DNA from: an uncultured Caryophanales bacterium
GTDB lineage: Bacteria > Bacillota_I > Bacilli_A > RFN20 > CAG-826
DNA: 53,496 bases
Assembly (NCBI GenBank): GCA_946185585.1
Contig: CAMHJP010000003.1
Span: 1 to 53,496, forward strand
Direction: 5' to 3'
Of the stretch, positions 47,464 to 53,496 are shown in pieces. A program made the translations under genes and the position numbers. The notes below the pieces were generated by a model. That model had not been told where the DNA came from. It saw only the letters and a program-made list of their open reading frames with translations, and ran no database searches. Position 1 is the stretch's first letter, and each line of letters opens with the position of its first letter.

Positions 47464-47525
47464 TTATTCAAAAATACCAGCAATTCTTGGTTAAAACATT
47501 TGCAAATAATGAATAAAACATCATA

Positions 47526-47570
47526 CTTGAAATAAACTTTTTCGTATCTTATAATGGTATCACTTGATAC
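47526..47570 (+). promoter_or_regulatory. Consensus-like promoter with palindromic operator
   Basis: TTGAAA(47526-47531)-17-TATAAT(47549-47554) followed by GGTATCA-CT-TGATACC (47555-47570). Confidence 0.72.
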
Positions 47571-47614
47571 CTAATTAAATCTTAGATGTTTGTCACTAGA
47601 GGGAGGAACACTAT

Positions 47615-48031
47615 ATGTCTAACAAAGTAGTTTGTATGTATTGTGACCACGAAGAAGAATACATCATTAAAGAAGAACCACAACACATCTGTATTAATGG
47701 AGTAGACTTCGACACCACATTTAAATACGCCTACTGTAAAAAATGTGGTGGAGATGTCTACCCATCTAACCTAGGTCGATATAATGACCTCCAGATGTTT
47801 GATGGTTATAAAAAACGTGTTGGTCTACTAACTAGTGATCAAATCAAAGATATCAGAAAGAAAAGAGGAATGAGTCAAGTTGAACTCGCTAGGTTCTTAC
47901 GACTTGGCGATAAAACAATTGCCCGCTATGAAACAGGAACCATCCAAGAAAAATCACTTGATCTTTTACTAAGACTAGTCGACAACGACGAATCATACCA
48001 GATTATTAAAAAGCTCAATCAAAAGAAGTAA
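47615..48031 (+). CDS. MqsA/YgiT-type zinc-finger + HTH antitoxin-like regulator (no adjacent toxin seen)
   Basis: CMYCDHEEEYIIKEE...YAYCKKCGGDVY; HTH IKDIRKKRGMSQVELARFLRLGDKTIARYETG. Confidence 0.83.
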   Translation: MSNKVVCMYCDHEEEYIIKEEPQHICINGVDFDTTFKYAYCKKCGGDVYPSNLGRYNDLQMFDGYKKRVGLLTSDQIKDIRKKRGMSQVELARFLRLGDKTIARYETGTIQEKSLDLLLRLVDNDESYQIIKKLNQKK

Positions 48032-48051
48032 ATTCTCTTCTTTCCTTAATC

Positions 48052-48084
48052 GACCCGTTAGACTCTCTCTAATGGGTCTTTTAT
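48052..48084 (+). terminator. Rho-independent terminator
   Basis: GACCCGTTAGA-ctctc-TCTAATGGGTCTTTTATTT. Confidence 0.85.
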
Positions 48085-48132
48085 TTATGTATTAAATCTA
48101 CATACCTAATAATAAAGAACAAACACCCACGA

Positions 48133-48240
48133 ACATATATATAGGGGGAACAAAAGAATTAACAAAGAAATTTTGCTATTAAAAAAATTTTTTTGTCATA
48201 TCTAATACTTTGTATTAAATTGTTCTCCCTATATATGTGT
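48133..48240 (+). promoter_or_regulatory. Promoter region bracketed by a long inverted repeat upstream of structured RNA A
   Basis: ACATATATATAGGGGGAACA (48133-48152) versus TGTTCTCCCTATATATGTGT (48221-48240); TTGTCA(48193-48198)-17-TAAATT between/overlapping. Confidence 0.6.
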
Positions 48241-48640
48241 ACTTGTTTTCTCGTACACGTACATATACAATACGTACAAGTTCAGAGACGAAACGAATCA
48301 ATTGTTCCTGGTCAAAACAAATGATGAGTGAAGTCAATGAACTAAGTTAGAAGAATCAATAGATAAGAATATCGATGCATAATATTCTCTAAAAGAGATT
48401 CTCCTAACAAGTCACTACATTTCTTGTTATTTAGAACAACTTAGATGTGGTGACACAACTACATTTGTTTTTGCTTTATCGTTCAATCTAGTGAACAAGG
48501 TGCAAAAACAAATGAGATCTTTCTCCTTATTCATTGGAGGTGTTATTTAGAATAACCTCAGAATTTCATGAATAAGAAAAAGATCACAGTTGTTCATATA
48601 CCTCACGAGTGTAAATTATCGAAAACGCACTCGGAGGAAT
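48228..48640 (+). ncRNA. Large structured leader RNA or ncRNA (RNA A) upstream of the surface-protein gene
   Basis: At least six phased hairpins, e.g. TTGTT-CCTGGTCAA-AACAA (48302-48320), CATTTGTTTTTGC...GCAAAAACAAATG (48462-48514), and nested stems at 48516-48585; no long ORF. Confidence 0.7.
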
Positions 48641-48663
48641 AAAGAAAGGAGAAAAAAACAAAT

Positions 48664-51600
48664 ATGAACAAATTATTTACAAAGATTGCCTCGCTTGCCT
48701 TAGGCGCAGCGATGGCAGTCGGAGTAGGTGTTGCTGTAAGTGGTAAGAATGTTAGTGCTGCTCATGCCGATACGTCTCCTGCAACATTCACTGTTTCATC
48801 TTATGCCTCTGCGCACAGCTGGACTGGGAGCGGTGGTGGTCCGTATGGGCAAGGCTCTACTAATGCTTTAGATATTGATGCAAACGTTTCGGTATATTGT
48901 ACCGGTTCGTCAAATAGTGGTAAGTATTATACCGATTGGCGTATGTATCAATCTGAAAGTGCAACCGTTGTTGTTTCTGCTAAGTCTGATAGCGTTAAAT
49001 TAACCGCTATTACATTTACATATGGACAAAGTAATGGTGGATGTTTGCACACAAGTAAAGCTCAAAGTGTTACAGCTTATTATTCTACTGGAACAAAAAA
49101 GACCTTAAGTAGCGTTTCTAGTGTTACTGCTTATGTTGCTAATACAGGAACAAAAACAAACGGCCAAGCAAGAATTACTTCGATTGTTGTTGAGTACACT
49201 GTTACAGCCTCAAAAACAGTATCTAGTGTTTCATCAAGTGGACATAAAACCTCATTTGCTAACGGGGAATCATTTGCCTATGGTGGAACATTGACCGCAA
49301 CATATAGTGATTCGACATCATCAAGCGTAACACCTACATCATTTAAGTATGGTGCTTCTGGTATAAATCCAACAAGCGCTGGAACGGCTATCACTGTTGG
49401 GACAGCTCTTAGTTATGCAACTCACAATGATAAATACATATATGTGTTGTATACAGAAAGTGGAACAACAGTTTATACCAGCTACCAAATTTCTGTAAGC
49501 GCACCAAAAACGCCTGCTAGTGTCTCGTCAAGTGGTCATACAACAACATTTACTGCTGGTGACACATTTGCCTATGGTGGTACATTAACTGCTACATATA
49601 CAGACAGTACTAATGCAACAGTTACACCAAGTTCTTTTAAAATTGGCGATGCTGGTATCAATCCAATTTCAGCAGGCACAGTTATTGTTCCTGGCACAAC
49701 TGTTTTGAATAGAAATGATCATCATGGAAAAACAGTCTATGTTCTTTATGAAGAAAATTCGACAACAGTTTATGCTAGTTATACGATTTCCGTTGCTACA
49801 ATAAGCAAAATTTCGTTTGTTGGTGGGACTGACATAGGAACAGCTGGCGGTCAAGGTCAATCTGACACATTAACCAAGAGTGGAATCTCTATGTCTTGTG
49901 ACAGCTGCTATACAAAAAGTGGAGCATACCGTTTTTATAGTGGTTCAACTCTAACTATTTCTTCTACTGTTGGAAACATTGCAAAAATTGAATTCAACAT
50001 GAATGGTTCTTATAATTCAAACTTATTAAGCACATCCACAGGGACATATAACTCTGATGATTCATCTAAAGGCGTATGGACTGGCGATGCAGCTTCTATT
50101 GATTTTGATTTAAGTGCTCAGGCTAGATGTGATTCAGTTGATATTACACTTGCATCTAATGATCCATTGGTGGAACTCGCGCCAGGTTCTTCTAGTGAAG
50201 TTTCAATGTTCAAAGGTGACCAAGATACCTCTGTTAAAGTCCTTGTCAAAAATATTGAAACCAAAACATGGTCATTTACATTTGATGAAGATGCACAAGA
50301 AGGAATTACCACATCTTCATATATCAGTGTATCTGCTGGTGCTGCAGTTAGTGATGTTCACACTTTAACTATCACAACAAAAGCTATTGGCTCAACAACA
50401 ATGCACATTGCTGTTTCTGGAACTGCGTGCGAAACTGCAATTCCAGTTACTGTTAACGCTAAACCAGCATCAATGACAATTAACCATAGCGATATCCATG
50501 AAGGTGAATTAGAAATTATTACTGGTTTATACAAACAAGTATCATTCTCTGGATTAGATACTGACGGTAATCCATATAGCATTGCTGCCGCAGACGTTAC
50601 TCCATCCGCAACAAGTGGTGCTTCTTACGTTACTTTGAGCGGAACTAGAATCACTGGTGCCTCACAAGGTACAGCAGTGGTCAGATACACATTAAAAGCT
50701 TTAACTAGTGTATATGCTGAAGTTACAGTCAATGTTGTTGACGACTACATTGAAACAGTCGGAGAACCAACATTTGCTACTGGTTTAACCGATACACAAG
50801 GACAAAGTCCAGATGTATCAGTCTTTACTTCAAGACCAGGTACAATGCATTCAGGTACTTCAACAACAATTCTATTCGAAAACTATAAGTTCTCTTATGA
50901 ATCAACATATGCTTCTGCAGAATACGGTGATGTATTCAGCTATGACTTCAGTCATGGTACAACAGTGGATTCAACTCATAAGTTACAAACAATTTATGTT
51001 TTCTGTGATATTGATGAAGCTGCTCATGGTAGCTATACAGTTACAGTTGAACAATTCAACGATCCATTAACCGCTATTACATTTACAAATGTGACAGAGA
51101 ATGCTGTTAATGTGGCTCGTGGAAGCACATTCCAACTCGAATGGGCTTATACTCCAGAAAACCCAACTGATGGAAAGGAAGTAGTTTTCAGAATTGATAC
51201 AAACGATGATAACATTTCAATTACCGTTAGCGAGTCGGGTTTAATCAGCATTGGAGCATCATCTAACTTAGGTGAAGCACTTGTCATCATGGAAAGTGCC
51301 CACGATGAAACCATCTATGACTTTGTTATGGTTTCTGCTGTGTTAGAAACAATGAAATACACTGTTCGTGAAGATGAATCGTGGTCATTAGTCAGCGATC
51401 CAACAACCTTAGTTGCTGGCGATGTTGTTGTCATGACAGGTGAGAAAAACAGTGAAATACTTGCTATGGGTACCTATTCCTCGGGAAACAACGTTAAAGC
51501 CGTTGTTAGTAGCCCATTAACCGTTTCAGATGGCGAAATTACTGCTGGTATTACTGATGCGATGATTTATACCCTAGTTTCTGGTACTACAAGTGGCACC

Positions 51601-52296
51601 ATAGCATTCGAAGACTCCACAGGAAATTATTTAAATGCTTGTAGTTCGGGAAGCAACTACATGCACTCAGAAAGTTCAGTAACTGTCAATTCTTCGTTTG
51701 CCATTGATGATTCTGGAAACGTTTATGCTTCAGGATCTTCTTATACTAGAAATTATATGAGATTCAATCCAAACGGAAGCAATGACGCTATCTTCTCTTG
51801 CTATGCTTCAACCTCTACAACAGGTAGTGTTGTTACCTTCTACAAGAGAAGTGGCGGTGATACACCATTCGATGTTACCGCTGATTTATTCAATGCTGTT
51901 CATAACAACTTTGGTGAAGGAAAAACCTACGAATGGAGTGAATCTTGCCCAGCTTTTGATGAAGATGCTTGGGTTGATGCATGCGCGGCAATTACTGATT
52001 TGAGCGACTACAGTTCATATAAACTCAATCGTGCTGTTGCCAACATTAGTGGTAATGAAATTGAAGTATTACTAGCAAAATACGACAATATTATTACCAA
52101 ATTCGGCACGGCACACGATTGGTTAGGAAGATTTGATGAAGGTGGAATTAACCACGGTTCTTTAACAAAAGTTAATTCGTTATCATTACTCACAAATAAC
52201 GGAACTGAAGTTGCCATTATCGTTGTGGCCTCAATGATTGGCTTATCTGCTGTTGGAGGATACTTCCTCTTACGTAAACGTAAAGAGAATATCTAA
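48664..52296 (+). CDS. Large secreted/surface adhesin-like protein with Ig-like repeats and C-terminal TM + basic tail
   Basis: Signal peptide MNKLFTKIASLALGAAMAVGVGVAVS; tandem ~95-aa repeats VSSSGH...FAYGGTLTATY; C-terminus VAIIVVASMIGLSAVGGYFLLRKRKENI. Confidence 0.82.
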   Translation: MNKLFTKIASLALGAAMAVGVGVAVSGKNVSAAHADTSPATFTVSSYASAHSWTGSGGGPYGQGSTNALDIDANVSVYCTGSSNSGKYYTDWRMYQSESATVVVSAKSDSVKLTAITFTYGQSNGGCLHTSKAQSVTAYYSTGTKKTLSSVSSVTAYVANTGTKTNGQARITSIVVEYTVTASKTVSSVSSSGHKTSFANGESFAYGGTLTATYSDSTSSSVTPTSFKYGASGINPTSAGTAITVGTALSYATHNDKYIYVLYTESGTTVYTSYQISVSAPKTPASVSSSGHTTTFTAGDTFAYGGTLTATYTDSTNATVTPSSFKIGDAGINPISAGTVIVPGTTVLNRNDHHGKTVYVLYEENSTTVYASYTISVATISKISFVGGTDIGTAGGQGQSDTLTKSGISMSCDSCYTKSGAYRFYSGSTLTISSTVGNIAKIEFNMNGSYNSNLLSTSTGTYNSDDSSKGVWTGDAASIDFDLSAQARCDSVDITLASNDPLVELAPGSSSEVSMFKGDQDTSVKVLVKNIETKTWSFTFDEDAQEGITTSSYISVSAGAAVSDVHTLTITTKAIGSTTMHIAVSGTACETAIPVTVNAKPASMTINHSDIHEGELEIITGLYKQVSFSGLDTDGNPYSIAAADVTPSATSGASYVTLSGTRITGASQGTAVVRYTLKALTSVYAEVTVNVVDDYIETVGEPTFATGLTDTQGQSPDVSVFTSRPGTMHSGTSTTILFENYKFSYESTYASAEYGDVFSYDFSHGTTVDSTHKLQTIYVFCDIDEAAHGSYTVTVEQFNDPLTAITFTNVTENAVNVARGSTFQLEWAYTPENPTDGKEVVFRIDTNDDNISITVSESGLISIGASSNLGEALVIMESAHDETIYDFVMVSAVLETMKYTVREDESWSLVSDPTTLVAGDVVVMTGEKNSEILAMGTYSSGNNVKAVVSSPLTVSDGEITAGITDAMIYTLVSGTTSGTIAFEDSTGNYLNACSSGSNYMHSESSVTVNSSFAIDDSGNVYASGSSYTRNYMRFNPNGSNDAIFSCYASTSTTGSVVTFYKRSGGDTPFDVTADLFNAVHNNFGEGKTYEWSESCPAFDEDAWVDACAAITDLSDYSSYKLNRAVANISGNEIEVLLAKYDNIITKFGTAHDWLGRFDEGGINHGSLTKVNSLSLLTNNGTEVAIIVVASMIGLSAVGGYFLLRKRKENI
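49209..49797 (+). repeat. Two tandem ~290-bp coding repeats (Ig-like domain duplication)
   Basis: SSVSSSGHKTSFANGESFAYGGTLTATYSDST... versus ASVSSSGHTTTFTAGDTFAYGGTLTATYTDST... Confidence 0.8.
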
Positions 52297-52320
52297 TTAC
52301 AGTATGAAAAAATAAAAAGA

Positions 52321-52395
52321 CCTCAATCAAATAGTTGATTTGAGTTCTCTAACCAAATAGGTTATCCGGGTTGTACATCATGTATGACCCGGATT
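52321..52395. terminator. Triple-hairpin convergent terminator region
   Basis: CTCAATCAA-atag-TTGATTTGAG; AACC-aaat-AGGTT; ATCCGGGT...ACCCGGAT followed by TTATTTTTT. Confidence 0.7.
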
Positions 52396-53003
52396 TATTT
52401 TTTCTTTAATTTCCAAATGTATCCATAGGCCGTCTTATATTTCCCATTGATACAATTAGATATTAAAAGAGGTCTTTTCTTTAACTCTTTTGCTGCGCTA
52501 GAAATCGAAGGATATTGTTTAATATATTTCCCATCAAGAGAGTATTGAACAATCCTTTTCTTCTTCGAGAGGCTGATACCTTTCGATTGTTCAATACTCG
52601 CTTGATTCTCATAGACAAAAATATGTCCTCTCGCATGAGGATATTTTTTGTTTAAAACATCCCGAATGGAATGAGGGTCAATATGTAGCTCTAATGAGGC
52701 ACTTCTAATTGATGGAAACCTTCTTAGAACTTGATTTTCTTTATTAACCTCTAAGATCGCTTTACTTGTTCGAGAAATATTAAAATATTTAATTCCTTCA
52801 ATACTCTCTTTTATTTCGTCGACATTTACCCGTCTAAAAAGATAACCATATGCGGTGGAGGCTTCACCTCTTAAACACTTCTCAATTTGTCTTCCTTTTT
52901 TATGTAGTGAGCGTCTAGCATGAGAAGTGTTTAAGTAAACTTGAAAAAGCCTTCCATCAAGATGGTAACAAGCAATGCGTTCGTTCTTTTTTAGACGGGC
53001 CAT
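52395..53003 (-). CDS. Protein of three NUMOD1/IENR1-like DNA-binding repeats, no nuclease domain visible
   Basis: Three repeats ending in AYGYLFRR / ARGHIFVYE / AYGYIWKLKKK, each with the S.R.A/S..A.. helix motif (e.g. VQYSLDGKYIKQYPSISSAAKELKKRPLLISNCINGKYKTAYGYIW). Confidence 0.78.
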   Translation of the reverse strand: MARLKKNERIACYHLDGRLFQVYLNTSHARRSLHKKGRQIEKCLRGEASTAYGYLFRRVNVDEIKESIEGIKYFNISRTSKAILEVNKENQVLRRFPSIRSASLELHIDPHSIRDVLNKKYPHARGHIFVYENQASIEQSKGISLSKKKRIVQYSLDGKYIKQYPSISSAAKELKKRPLLISNCINGKYKTAYGYIWKLKKK

Positions 53004-53109
53004 AGAAGAACTATAAACCCTTGTATAAGCGCACTACTTATGTGTCATATAGGGATTTTTCGCAATGCAAAAAATCTCACTAAAAACACTTGACATGTTC
53101 CCATAACAC

Positions 53110-53496
53110 TAGCTTCATCTACTCCTTCTTGTTTCTTTTTAATTCTTAAAAACTTGTATATAACCTAGTTATATACATTAGCACTCTACACGTGCGAGTG
53201 CTTGCAAGAAGAAGAAGAAGAAGAAGTTATACTCATAGCAAGATTTTTCGAAATCCATCTCATAGAGATTCTCCCTGGTCAAGAGAAACGGAATGAGAAA
53301 ATGGATTTCGATAATCACGTTAAGGAAAATCATTTAGATAGAACAACGGTGCACATTGCTCTTAATAGAGATTCTCCTTAATGGGTCGTTTTTTTGGTTA
53401 TCTAGAACCTAAGAAAGAAAAACGACCAACAACTTTGACACGAATTTGTTTCGTGGGTGGATTTTTAGGAAACCCACATCTAAACAAATTATTTGT
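53110..53496 (+). ncRNA. Second large structured leader RNA (RNA B), truncated by the window end
   Basis: TGTATATAAC-cta-GTTATATACA; AGCACTC...GAGTGCT; CGAAATCCAT...ATGGATTTCG enclosing TTCTC-CCTGGTCAA-GAGAA; GGTCGTTTTT...AAAAACGACC enclosing GGTT-ATCTAG-AACC. Confidence 0.68.
53206..53226 (+). repeat. (AAG)7 microsatellite within RNA B
   Basis: Seven perfect AAG triplets. Confidence 0.95.

Noticed and set aside
48664-52296. Diversity-generating retroelement target
   Set aside because: The repeats in the surface gene are ordinary domain duplications. No reverse transcriptase or template repeat is visible in the window.
1-53496. Mollicutes code 4 (TGA = Trp)
   Set aside because: Conserved Trp positions use TGG, and TGA terminates genes with sensible overlaps (5518-5520, 33804-33806).
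1-53496. CRISPR arrays, tRNA or rRNA genes, insertion sequences
   Set aside because: No regularly spaced direct repeats, no tRNA cloverleaf or rRNA signatures, and no transposase ORF recognised by eye on either strand.

Overview
The window is a low-GC, Firmicutes/Mollicutes-like bacterial segment. TGA acts as a stop and Trp is encoded by TGG, so the standard bacterial code fits. It carries about 40 supportable CDSs plus a partial gene at the left edge. Housekeeping genes include nitroreductase, class II fructose-bisphosphate aldolase, rarA, nucleoside hydrolase, ribokinase, a FakA/YloV-like DAK2 protein, rlmD-like rRNA methyltransferase, ldh, aquaporin, DUF1846, uracil permease, Sir2 and a ROK kinase. 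There are two ABC-transporter/lipoprotein clusters. From about 33 to 53 kb lies an accessory stretch with several toxin-antitoxin or defence-like units: AbiEi/AbiEii with a third ribbon-helix-helix gene, a DUF3990 ADP-ribosyltransferase-like gene with an HTH partner, DUF4160/DUF2442-HTH, an orphan MqsA-like antitoxin, a DUF2779 nuclease and an AAA ATPase. Two non-obvious systems stand out. (1) At about 6.54-7.13 kb there are two tandem type I toxin-antitoxin-like modules: 27- and 28-aa hydrophobic micro-ORFs absent from the ORF track, each with a matching antisense promoter and a 5'UTR/3'UTR pairing that differs compensatorily between copies. (2) At about 48.2-48.64 kb and 53.1-53.5 kb there are two related large structured leader RNAs with conserved loops (CCTGGTCAA, ATYTAG) on covarying stems. 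They flank a surface-protein gene and a triple-NUMOD1 protein, and the second carries an (AAG)7 tract. All assignments are from reading the sequence. No database search or folding program was run.
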